Source: Burkholderia sp. (lineage in GTDB: Bacteria > Pseudomonadota > Gammaproteobacteria > Burkholderiales > Burkholderiaceae). Taken from it: a DNA stretch of 9,387 nucleotides. The notes under the pieces are model-generated. The model was not told where the DNA came from. It made no database searches and saw only the letters and a program-made list of their open reading frames with translations. The stretch covers positions 1 through 9,387 of the forward strand of contig JAQGMD010000479.1 of the NCBI GenBank assembly GCA_028292565.1, given 5' to 3'. The translations under genes were made by a program, and so were the position numbers. This document shows, one piece after another, positions 1-5,457 of the stretch. Within the stretch, counting starts at the first letter, position 1; each line of letters starts with the position of its first letter.

Positions 1-1
1 G

Positions 2-892
2 GAAGACCGTATTTTTACCGCTGCCGAGCTGTCGTCAAAAGTCGCCGACAAGGACGCGCTGTACACGACTTCGAGCGAGCGTGTGTCGGCCGAACTGATG
101 GCGGCTGCTCCCCGCCTCAAGGCGGTCTGCAATATGGCGGTCGGCTATAACAACATCGATATCGATGCGGCCACCCGCGCGGGAATCATGGTCACCAATA
201 CGCCGGACGTGTTGAATGAGACGACGGCCGACTTCGGCTGGGCGCTGTTGATGGCGACGGCACGCCGGGTCACCGAATCCGAGCGCTGGCTGCGCGCAGG
301 CAAATGGGATAAGTGGCGCTATGACAGTTTCCTCGGCGCTGACTTACATGGCGCCACCCTCGGGATCATTGGCATGGGCCGCATCGGGCAGGCGATCGCG
401 CGCCGCTCGATGGGCTTCGATATGAATGTGATCTATCACAACCGTTCACAGCTGGCGCCGGACCTGGAAGCGCGTGCAAATAATGCACGTTACGTAAGTA
501 AGGAAGAGCTGTTGCGCACGGCCGACCACGTGGTGCTGGTGCTGCCGTATTCGGCGCAGTCACATCATACGATCGGCGCCGCGGAACTGGCGCTGATGAA
601 GTCAAGTGCGACGCTGGTGAATATCGCGCGCGGCGGCATCGTCGACGATGCTGCGCTGATCATGGCGTTGCGGGCAAACCGGATTGCCGCGGCAGGGCTG
701 GATGTATTCGAGAACGAACCGGCATTTGATCCGGCATTCCTTACATTGTCGAACGTGGTATTGACGCCGCATATCGCCAGCGCTTCGCGGCCTACTCGGC
801 TGGCAATGGCGAATTGCGCTGCTGATAATCTGATTGCTGCGCTGAGCGGAGCGGTGCCGCCGAATCTGCTTAATCCTGGGGTGAGGAAGTAG
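2..892 (+). CDS. D-2-hydroxyacid dehydrogenase (glyoxylate/hydroxypyruvate reductase type), 5' truncated
   Basis: This is an NAD(P)H-dependent D-2-hydroxyacid dehydrogenase, most likely reducing glyoxylate or hydroxypyruvate to glycolate or D-glycerate in the cytoplasm. The reading frame is open from base 2, so the true start lies before the window. 296 codons are visible against about 320-330 in the family, so roughly 25-35 N-terminal residues are missing. The GTG at 83 is internal, because conserved catalytic-domain sequence is already coded upstream of it. Counting from that GTG, the dinucleotide-binding GMGRIG lies at residues 97-102. The family's catalytic triad is present: Arg183 (in NIARGG), Glu212 (in DVFENEP) and His230 (in TPHIAS). 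The gene stops with TAG and faces the acyl-CoA-binding protein gene convergently, with a palindrome between them. The family and catalytic competence are clear from the motifs. The exact substrate and cofactor preference are inferred from overall resemblance to GhrB-like enzymes. Confidence 0.9.
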   Translation, partial: EDRIFTAAELSSKVADKDALYTTSSERVSAELMAAAPRLKAVCNMAVGYNNIDIDAATRAGIMVTNTPDVLNETTADFGWALLMATARRVTESERWLRAGKWDKWRYDSFLGADLHGATLGIIGMGRIGQAIARRSMGFDMNVIYHNRSQLAPDLEARANNARYVSKEELLRTADHVVLVLPYSAQSHHTIGAAELALMKSSATLVNIARGGIVDDAALIMALRANRIAAAGLDVFENEPAFDPAFLTLSNVVLTPHIASASRPTRLAMANCAADNLIAALSGAVPPNLLNPGVRK

Positions 893-926
893 TGGTAAGT
901 AGTATCAAGGGGACGGCCTCATACTC

Positions 927-950
927 CCCTCTCCCGTAATCGGGAGAGGG
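927..950. repeat. Perfect 10-bp palindrome between convergent genes (REP-like, possible bidirectional terminator)
   Basis: CCCTCTCCCG (927-936) pairs perfectly with CGGGAGAGGG (941-950) around the loop TAAT. It sits in the 66-bp gap between the stops of the hydroxyacid dehydrogenase (+) and the acyl-CoA-binding protein (-), where it could stop transcription from both sides. The flanks hold only a weak T-rich stretch on either strand, so it is not a textbook intrinsic terminator. Palindromes of this CCCTCTCCC...GGGAGAGGG form are scattered in many proteobacterial genomes, so a dispersed REP-type element is an equally good reading. Confidence 0.6.
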
Positions 951-958
951 AAGAAAGA

Positions 959-1213
959 CTAGCCTTTGAGATCGGTGACCAGGTCGACGTACTGCTGCAT
1001 CGCGTCGTCCTTCGACGTGCCTTTAAGCCCGTCCCAGGCATCCCACTTGAAGCGGCCGACCATGTCAGTCATGCCGGGGCGATCGCCGGAAGCATCGCCT
1101 TCGCTTGCCTGCTTGTAGAGCGCGTACATTTTCAGCAGCGTCGTATTGTCCGGACGCTCCGGCAGGCTTTTCGATTCGGCGACGGCCTGGTCGAACTGGG
1201 CTTGTAATGTCAT
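959..1213 (-). CDS. Acyl-CoA-binding protein (ACBP)
   Basis: This small cytoplasmic protein binds long- and medium-chain acyl-CoA thioesters, protecting them and buffering their free concentration. At 84 residues it matches the family's usual ~86. Nearly the whole protein is the four-helix ACBP domain. The family's ligand-contacting residues are all recognisable: Tyr30, Tyr33 and Lys34 in MYALYKQA, Lys56 in GRFKWDAW, and Tyr75 in AMQQYV. The start is well set by a Shine-Dalgarno AGGAGA (1219-1224) five bases before the ATG. It follows the lipoprotein gene on the same strand with a 13-bp gap that contains this ribosome-binding site, so the two are probably cotranscribed. ACBP is typically eukaryotic but occurs in scattered proteobacteria, including beta-proteobacteria. 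A role in PHA or fatty-acid metabolism is inference only. Confidence 0.95.
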   Translation of the reverse strand: MTLQAQFDQAVAESKSLPERPDNTTLLKMYALYKQASEGDASGDRPGMTDMVGRFKWDAWDGLKGTSKDDAMQQYVDLVTDLKG

Positions 1214-1226
1214 GCAGATCTCCTGT

Positions 1227-1487
1227 TTAAAGATTATTGGTGTTTTCTACGCTGCCTTCGGAGGCCTTTTCAACCACGGCACTCCCCACATTGATGGCGC
1301 CTTTGGTGACAGCGGTCGCGGCGCTCACCGCCGCTGATCCGGCCGTTATGCCGACATTGACCGCTGTACCGGCAACGGTGACAGCTGTTCCGGCGACAAC
1401 AACGGCCGTAGTGACGACCGCGCAGCCGCTGATCAACATCGACAATGCGCCGCAGGTGGCGGCGAGAAGAATTTTATTCGAGCGCAT
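1227..1487 (-). CDS. Small Ala/Val/Gly/Thr-rich lipoprotein
   Basis: An 86-residue protein with a lipoprotein signal: a basic N-terminus (MRSNK), a hydrophobic stretch (about residues 6-19) and the lipobox LISGC, with the lipidated Cys at 22. After cleavage about 65 residues remain, dominated by small residues in imperfect repeats of the type V-x-G-T-A-V, resembling glycine-zipper or amphipathic membrane-interacting segments. The tail is more polar. There is no Asp after the Cys (the next residue is Ala), so outer-membrane localisation is likely. The start is uncertain. The ATG at 1487 gives a normal signal length but has no clear Shine-Dalgarno. The in-frame ATG at 1529 would lie in the loop of a predicted hairpin and give an overlong signal region. 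It sits between the FKBP and ACBP genes on the same strand. Function unknown; it resembles small proteobacterial lipoproteins known only as uncharacterised families. Confidence 0.75.
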   Translation of the reverse strand: MRSNKILLAATCGALSMLISGCAVVTTAVVVAGTAVTVAGTAVNVGITAGSAAVSAATAVTKGAINVGSAVVEKASEGSVENTNNL

Positions 1488-1515
1488 GCGGCCGGAAATC
1501 AAGAGGGGAGGGACG

Positions 1516-1543
1516 ATGCCGGCATCCATGCGAATGCCGGCAT
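1516..1543. repeat. Paired ATGCCGGCAT palindromes forming a 10-bp hairpin
   Basis: The self-complementary decamer ATGCCGGCAT occurs at 1516-1525 and again at 1534-1543, eight bases apart, so the two copies can pair into a 10-bp stem with an 8-base loop. It lies between the FKBP stop (1561) and the lipoprotein start (1487), both read on the minus strand. It could terminate, attenuate or stabilise the transcript between the two genes. No T-run follows on the minus strand, so a plain intrinsic terminator is not well supported. Confidence 0.6.
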
Positions 1544-1560
1544 AAGGCTGCAACGGAGCG

Positions 1561-1917
1561 TCAGACGCCCAGCAGTTCCACTTCAAAAATCAGTGTCGCG
1601 TTCGGCGGAATCACGCCGCCGGCGCCGCGTGCGCCATAGCCGAGTGCTGACGGGATGATGAGCTTGCGCACGCCGCCGACTTTCATGCCTTGCACGCCTT
1701 CGTCCCAACCCTTGATCACGTGGCCTGCGCCGAGGGGGAAGTCGAAAGGATCATTGCGGTCCTTGCTCGAATCGAATTTGTTGCCCGCGCTGCCATCCGG
1801 ATTTTGCAGCCAGCCGGTGTAATGCACCGTCACTTGGTTGCCCGCCTGGGCTTCTTCGCCTGTGCCGACCTTGACGTCTTCGTATTCGAGGCCCGAGGAT
1901 TTGGTGATGGAGGACAT
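1561..1917 (-). CDS. FKBP-type peptidyl-prolyl cis-trans isomerase
   Basis: This is a single-domain FKBP that catalyses cis-trans isomerisation of Xaa-Pro bonds during protein folding. The 118 residues make up one minimal FKBP domain without a signal peptide, so it should be cytoplasmic. Active-site residues of the family are visible: Tyr33 (VHYTG), Phe48-Asp49 (KFDSS), Phe58 and Phe60, Val67-Ile68 and Trp71 (GHVIKGWDEG), Tyr94 (LGYGARG), Ile103 (GVIPPNATLIF) and Phe111. The compact domain resembles eukaryotic FKBP12 and its bacterial homologues rather than SlyD, which carries an inserted chaperone domain and a His-rich tail. The start ATG follows a Shine-Dalgarno AAAGGAA about six bases upstream. 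Its own promoter is likely within the 90-bp gap upstream; downstream lie a hairpin and the lipoprotein gene. Confidence 0.95.
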   Translation of the reverse strand: MSSITKSSGLEYEDVKVGTGEEAQAGNQVTVHYTGWLQNPDGSAGNKFDSSKDRNDPFDFPLGAGHVIKGWDEGVQGMKVGGVRKLIIPSALGYGARGAGGVIPPNATLIFEVELLGV

Positions 1918-1953
1918 GTTTTTTCCTTTGTAATTTGGTTGATAAGTGGCGGG

Positions 1954-1959
1954 ATTGTA
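1954..1959 (-). promoter_or_regulatory. Possible -10 element for the FKBP gene
   Basis: On the minus strand TACAAT (five of six to the sigma-70 -10 consensus) lies about 37 bases upstream of the FKBP ATG. A good -35-like TTGACG exists at 1985-1990 but is 25 bases away, too far for a normal 16-18-base spacer, and the hexamer at the right distance is poor. Call it a weak candidate only. Confidence 0.3.
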
Positions 1960-2007
1960 GCAGCCCGGGCGCTGTGCGGTTTTGCGTCAAATCTGCCTGT
2001 TTCCGGT

Positions 2008-2343
2008 CTATAGCGTCTGGAACTCCTGCGCGCGCACAATCAGCGTCTCCTGCTGAAATCGTTTTTCAAGTTCGGCGCGGTAGCCAGCCCACCATGGGCG
2101 GTCGAGTTGTTCCGTCATCACTTCATAAATGACAATCTCGTCATGCGTAGTTTCGCCGTCATGCTCTTGCCACAGCCCGCTTGCCGGTGCGCGGGTATAG
2201 GCAGTCAGGCCGCCAAAGCGTTCGACCAGTTCGTCGCGTACCTGGCCGAACAGCGCACGCGGCAACGCTTGCCTGTCGTTGTCGTAGAGGGGGAGCAGGA
2301 GCTGGATCAGGTGCATGCCGGGCTGAACTAAAGTCTGGTTCAT
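2008..2343 (-). CDS. Uncharacterised ~100-residue protein
   Basis: I do not recognise a named function. The protein is 111 residues from the ATG at 2343, or 102 from an in-frame ATG at 2316 (MHLIQLLL); neither has a clear Shine-Dalgarno, so the start is open. The composition is that of a soluble protein with no signal or membrane segment. The pattern reads as strand (HLIQLLLPLY), helix (ALPRALFGQVRDELVERFG), strand (LTAYTRAP), strand (EIVIYEVMTE), helix (RPWWAGYRAELEKRFQQE), strand (TLIVRAQEFQTL). This would suit a beta-alpha-beta-beta-alpha-beta, ferredoxin-like or dimeric alpha-beta-barrel fold. Coding is credible because of the charge pattern, the absence of a better frame and the 90-bp gap to FKBP on the same strand. 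It is divergent from the EI24 gene. The fold is inference. Confidence 0.75.
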   Translation of the reverse strand: MNQTLVQPGMHLIQLLLPLYDNDRQALPRALFGQVRDELVERFGGLTAYTRAPASGLWQEHDGETTHDEIVIYEVMTEQLDRPWWAGYRAELEKRFQQETLIVRAQEFQTL

Positions 2344-2467
2344 TGCAGTGTAAGGACCGCTGCCGTGTGTGTCTACATCCTCCTGTAGCAGGGAACCGAA
2401 CGGTTGGAGGCTGGTCTGGTGGAAATGACACGTATTGTTGTATTGTTCCCGCTTTCGCGCATTCTTT

Positions 2468-2495
2468 TTGGAACGGATTATTTTGGCAAGATACT
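2468..2495 (+). promoter_or_regulatory. Candidate sigma-70 promoter of the EI24 gene
   Basis: A -35-like TTGGAA (2468-2473) and a -10-like GATACT (2490-2495) are 16 bases apart, each matching four of six consensus bases. They lie 32 bases before the start codon in the 183-bp gap between divergent genes. The rest of this gap (2344-2526) shows only a tandem GTATTGTT pair (2432-2447) and a short CTACA/TGTAG hairpin near 2374-2389; I see no gene in it. Confidence 0.35.
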
Positions 2496-2526
2496 CAAAG
2501 CAGCCGGTATATGAGGCGCGTAGCTG

Positions 2527-3369
2527 ATGCGTCCCCTATTGATTTCCTTCGGACGCGCGGTATTGTCGCAACTGCATTACAAAATGCTGTTGCTGACTAT
2601 CCTGCCATTCCTGTTGTCGGTGGCGGTCTGGGGCGTGATCCTGTGGCTCGGCCTGCAGCCGACGATCGACTGGTTGCATGCCTGGTTCGGCGACAACAGC
2701 GGATTCAGCGTCGCAGGCGATGTGCTCAACTGGCTGGGGCTCGGTGCGTTGAAGACGGTCGTGGTGCCGCTGATTGCGATGTGGATACTATTGCCGCTGA
2801 TGATACTGACCGCGCTGGTGTTCGTCGGCACGATGGCGATGCCGATCATAGTGAAACATGTGGGCACGCGCCACTACCCGGAACTGGAAAAGCGCAGGGG
2901 AGGGACTTTGTGGGGCACCGTGTGGATCTCGCTATACTCGTTCGTTGTGTTCGTGGTGCTGTGGATCATCACGCTGCCGTTGGCGGCGATTCCGCCGTTG
3001 ACCTTCATAATCCAGCCGGCTTTGTGGGGATGGCTCACCTATAAGGTGATGGCGTATGACGCCCTGGCCGAGCACGCGGACAAGCAGGAGTACCGGCACA
3101 TCATGCGAGAGCATCGCTGGCCGCTGTTAATGATCGGTGCGATTGCCGGTGCGATGGGAGCGGCGCCCACACTGCTGTGGCTGGGCGGGGCACTGTCTGT
3201 GATTTTATTTCCGGTGCTGGCCGCGGGTGCGATCTGGCTGTACGTGCTGGTGTTCGTCTTCAGCGGATTATGGTTCCAGCACTATTGCATGGAGGCGCTG
3301 GCCCAATACCGGCAAGCCGCCGTGCAGCGCGTGCCGTCCGCGCAGCCCCAACTGAAGGACATCAACTAG
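2527..3369 (+). CDS. EI24-domain inner-membrane protein
   Basis: A 280-residue polytopic inner-membrane protein of the EI24/CysZ-like family (Pfam EI24). The name comes from eukaryotic EI24; the bacterial CysZ branch imports sulfate, but most members have no known substrate. Hydrophobic segments are visible at about residues 21-43, 76-107, 132-154, 156-172, 198-220 and 222-250. Charged loops lie between them (HVGTRHYPELEKRRGG near 111-126; AEHADKQEYRHIMREHR near 181-197). The C-terminal tail is polar. The ATG at 2527 is preceded by a weak GAGG ten bases upstream. A molybdopterin-binding-domain gene follows on the same strand 70 bp downstream, so the pair may form one unit. I see nothing that proves sulfate transport, so I leave the substrate open. 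Confidence 0.85.
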   Translation: MRPLLISFGRAVLSQLHYKMLLLTILPFLLSVAVWGVILWLGLQPTIDWLHAWFGDNSGFSVAGDVLNWLGLGALKTVVVPLIAMWILLPLMILTALVFVGTMAMPIIVKHVGTRHYPELEKRRGGTLWGTVWISLYSFVVFVVLWIITLPLAAIPPLTFIIQPALWGWLTYKVMAYDALAEHADKQEYRHIMREHRWPLLMIGAIAGAMGAAPTLLWLGGALSVILFPVLAAGAIWLYVLVFVFSGLWFQHYCMEALAQYRQAAVQRVPSAQPQLKDIN

Positions 3370-3439
3370 CCGCGGAAGCGACGACTCGATGGCTGAGGCA
3401 TAATCATTCTCCTGATCCAGACATCTAGCGAACTTTCAT

Positions 3440-4237
3440 ATGGCAATCGGCCTCATCATCATCGGCGACGAAATCCTGTCCGGCAAACGCGCCGACAAAC
3501 ATTTTCCCAAAGTAGTGGAGCTGCTTTCCGCGCGGGGCATGCAGCTCGGCTGGGCGGAATATCTGGGCGACGATCCTGCACGCATTACCGCCACGCTCAA
3601 GCGGACCATGGCCAGCGGCGACATCGTGTTTTCCTGCGGCGGCATCGGCGCCACGCCGGACGACCACACCCGCCAGTGTGCGGCGAGTGCGCTCGGCGTG
3701 CCGCTGGTGCTCCATCCTGAAGCGAAGGCGAAGATCGAGGAACGGATCGCCGATGTCGCGCGGGAAACGGGCAAGCAACCCGACTATTCGGCGGCCGACA
3801 ATGCGCATCGGTTAAAGATGGGTGAGTTTCCGCAGGGCTCCGGGATCATCCCGAATCCCTACAACAAGATCCCGGGTTTCTCCATCAGTCAACAGGGCGG
3901 GGCCCATCATTTCGTTCCCGGTTTTCCGGTGATGGCGTGGCCGATGATCGAGTGGGTGCTGGATACCCATTACCCGCATTTGTTCCGCGAGGCGGCATGG
4001 CTGGAAAAGTCGGTACTGGTGTTCGAAATGGCGGAGTCTACGCTGACGCCGTTGATGGAGCAGATCGAGACAGAGTTCCTTGGGGTGAAGGTGTTCAGCC
4101 TGCCCAGCGTGGGCGATGAAAACATGCGGCGCCACATCGAACTCGGCGTGAAGGGCGAGCCGGAAAAGGTTGCGCTGGCCTACGAAAAAATGTTGGCTGG
4201 GCTGGCCGGGTTCAGGGCCGAGTACCAACCGGTTTAA
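3440..4237 (+). CDS. Stand-alone MoCF (MoaB/CinA-N-like) domain protein
   Basis: A 265-residue cytoplasmic protein with the molybdopterin-binding MoCF_biosynth fold, of the type annotated 'competence/damage-inducible protein A' or 'molybdopterin-binding protein'. The N-terminus carries GDEILSGK (9-16) and the signature GGIGATPDDHT (67-77), the loop that contacts molybdopterin or nucleotide in MoaB/MogA/CinA proteins. KMGEFPQGSGIIPNP (126-140) and VPGFPVM (159-165) match the following conserved blocks of CinA N-terminal domains. The usual second half of CinA, the PncC-type nicotinamide-nucleotide amidohydrolase domain, is absent. Instead there is a shorter C-terminal segment (~185-265). It may still act on nucleotide or pyrophosphate substrates, but the activity is unknown. 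The ATG at 3440 has no clear Shine-Dalgarno. It ends only 13 bp from the convergent ATPase gene, leaving no room for a terminator. Confidence 0.85.
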   Translation: MAIGLIIIGDEILSGKRADKHFPKVVELLSARGMQLGWAEYLGDDPARITATLKRTMASGDIVFSCGGIGATPDDHTRQCAASALGVPLVLHPEAKAKIEERIADVARETGKQPDYSAADNAHRLKMGEFPQGSGIIPNPYNKIPGFSISQQGGAHHFVPGFPVMAWPMIEWVLDTHYPHLFREAAWLEKSVLVFEMAESTLTPLMEQIETEFLGVKVFSLPSVGDENMRRHIELGVKGEPEKVALAYEKMLAGLAGFRAEYQPV

Positions 4238-4250
4238 TTCCCGCAGCCGT

Positions 4251-5357
4251 TCAGGTGGCCGACGGGAAAATCACCACGTGGTCGGCGCCCAGCCGGATGC
4301 CGATTCTTTCACCGATGTCGTGGTCATGGTGCGAAGGCACCAGTGCCAGCAGCTTTTGTCCGCTCGGCAGCTTCAGGGTGTAGAGGAATTCGGCGCCGCG
4401 GAAGGCCTTGCGCACCACTTCCGCCTGCAGCGGGCTGGCGTCATCATGAATCACATCGTCGGCGCGGAGCAACACGTCGACCTGATGAGCGTTCCTGTCC
4501 TCGGTAGCGCAAACATCCACACCCTGCCATAAGGGCATGCTGCCGATCTCGATATTGACCACCTGATTCGGCAGGTCGACCGTGCCCGGCGTAAACACTC
4601 CCTGGCCGATGAAATCCGCGACGAAACGATTGGCGGGCCGGTGGTACAGGTTGTATGCGGTATCCCACTGCACGATTTCCCCGTTATGCATCACGCCGAT
4701 GCGGTCGGCGATCGCAAATGCCTCGTGCTGGTCGTGCGTCACCAGCACCGCTGTGGTGCCCAGTTCGCGCAGAATATCGCGGACCTCGAGCGCCAGGCGT
4801 TCGCGCAGGTCGACGTCGAGGTTGGAGAAGGGTTCGTCCAGCAGCAACAAATCCGGTTGCGGGGCCAGTGCGCGGGCCAGCGCGACGCGCTGCTGTTGTC
4901 CGCCCGACAGTTCGTGGGGGAACTGTCTCGCATGCGACGCCAGGCCGACGAGCGACAGCAGTTTGTCGACGCGGACCTTGCGCTCAGATGTCGCCAGTTT
5001 GCGCAATCCAAAGGCAATGTTGTCCCAAACGGACAGGTGCGGGAACAGCGCGTAATCCTGGAACACCACGCCGACATGGCGGGTCTCGGGCGGTGCTGTA
5101 TAGCCAGCCCGGCTGATTTCCCTGTTGCCGAGCGTTACCCGGCCCTCGATCAACGATTCGAAACCTGCAATCGCGCGCAGCACCGTTGTTTTGCCGCACC
5201 CCGACGGGCCGAGCAGGCAGCTGATTTCGCCTCGCGGTAGCGCAAATGACAAGCCGTGCACGATTTCGTGCATCTTCCGCCCTTGCAAATAACCAACGCG
5301 GATCGATTCGACACTGAGGTGGGCAGAGGTAGCGGACGCGGGCAAGGGTACGTTCAT
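4251..5357 (-). CDS. fbpC: Iron(III) ABC transporter ATP-binding protein (FbpC-like)
   Basis: This cytoplasmic ATPase of an ABC importer energises ferric-iron uptake with the permease encoded divergently. At 368 residues it has the usual length for the FbpC/PotA-like group. Motifs in order: Walker A GPSGCGKTT (50-58), Q-loop Gln100 in VVFQDYALFPHL, signature LSGGQ (150-154), Walker B LLLLDE (170-175), D-loop SNLD (178-181) and switch His208 (VTHDQ). After the ATPase core a C-terminal regulatory TOBE-like domain follows (about 290-364). All residues needed for ATP hydrolysis are present. Iron as substrate is inferred from the fused FbpB-type permease next door and the Fur box between them; thiamine, spermidine or phosphonate transporters share the ATPase sequence style. 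No good Shine-Dalgarno precedes the ATG at 5357. Confidence 0.88.
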   Translation of the reverse strand: MNVPLPASATSAHLSVESIRVGYLQGRKMHEIVHGLSFALPRGEISCLLGPSGCGKTTVLRAIAGFESLIEGRVTLGNREISRAGYTAPPETRHVGVVFQDYALFPHLSVWDNIAFGLRKLATSERKVRVDKLLSLVGLASHARQFPHELSGGQQQRVALARALAPQPDLLLLDEPFSNLDVDLRERLALEVRDILRELGTTAVLVTHDQHEAFAIADRIGVMHNGEIVQWDTAYNLYHRPANRFVADFIGQGVFTPGTVDLPNQVVNIEIGSMPLWQGVDVCATEDRNAHQVDVLLRADDVIHDDASPLQAEVVRKAFRGAEFLYTLKLPSGQKLLALVPSHHDHDIGERIGIRLGADHVVIFPSAT

Positions 5358-5386
5358 TTGACGGACTAAGTTAATTTCGCGATAGT
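5358..5386 (+). promoter_or_regulatory. Candidate sigma-70 promoter of the iron permease
   Basis: A -35-like TTGACG (5358-5363, five of six) and a -10-like GATAGT (5381-5386, four of six) have a 17-base spacer. The -35 begins one base past the start codon of the divergent ATPase gene. The expected start of transcription, about 5393, falls between the two Fur-box matches, an arrangement suited to repression. Promoters for the minus-strand gene are less clear, although the palindromic ATTATAAT (5399-5406) supplies a TATAAT on both strands. Confidence 0.45.
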
Positions 5387-5411
5387 AATTCGCAATTGAT
5401 TATAATTCTCA
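5380..5411. promoter_or_regulatory. Fur box pair in the divergent iron-transporter promoter
   Basis: The 15-mer TGATTATAATTCTCA (5397-5411) matches the Fur 7-1-7 consensus TGATAATNATTATCA at 12 of 14 defined bases. A weaker match, CGATAGTAATTCGCA (5380-5394), fits at 10 of 14 and lies 17 bp away on the same register. The region is AT-rich against a GC-rich genome and sits in the 100-bp gap between ATPase and permease, which fits joint iron-dependent repression. Fur binding itself is inferred from the sequence. Confidence 0.75.
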
Positions 5412-5457
5412 TTTAGATAAAACGCGCGCGCAATCGAAAAACTTCGCGAAAAACTTC

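Noticed and set aside
1488..1586. Longer lipoprotein reading frame starting at TTG 1586 or ATG 1529
   Set aside because: The first would overlap the FKBP 3' end; the second lies in a hairpin loop and gives an overlong signal peptide. ATG 1487 gives a normal lipoprotein signal.
2432..2447. Tandem GTATTGTT pair in the gap upstream of the EI24 gene
   Set aside because: Only two 8-base copies, no promoter register or palindrome; probably chance.
2181..3044. Long plus-strand open frame (about 287 codons) overlapping the EI24 gene
   Set aside because: It overlaps the well-supported EI24 gene in another frame, is Arg- and Gly-rich like a GC-rich shadow frame, and has no recognisable domain.
5421..5432. 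Alternating CG run in the iron-transporter promoter
   Set aside because: Short and unremarkable in a GC-rich genome; no sign of a motif or Z-DNA role beyond composition.
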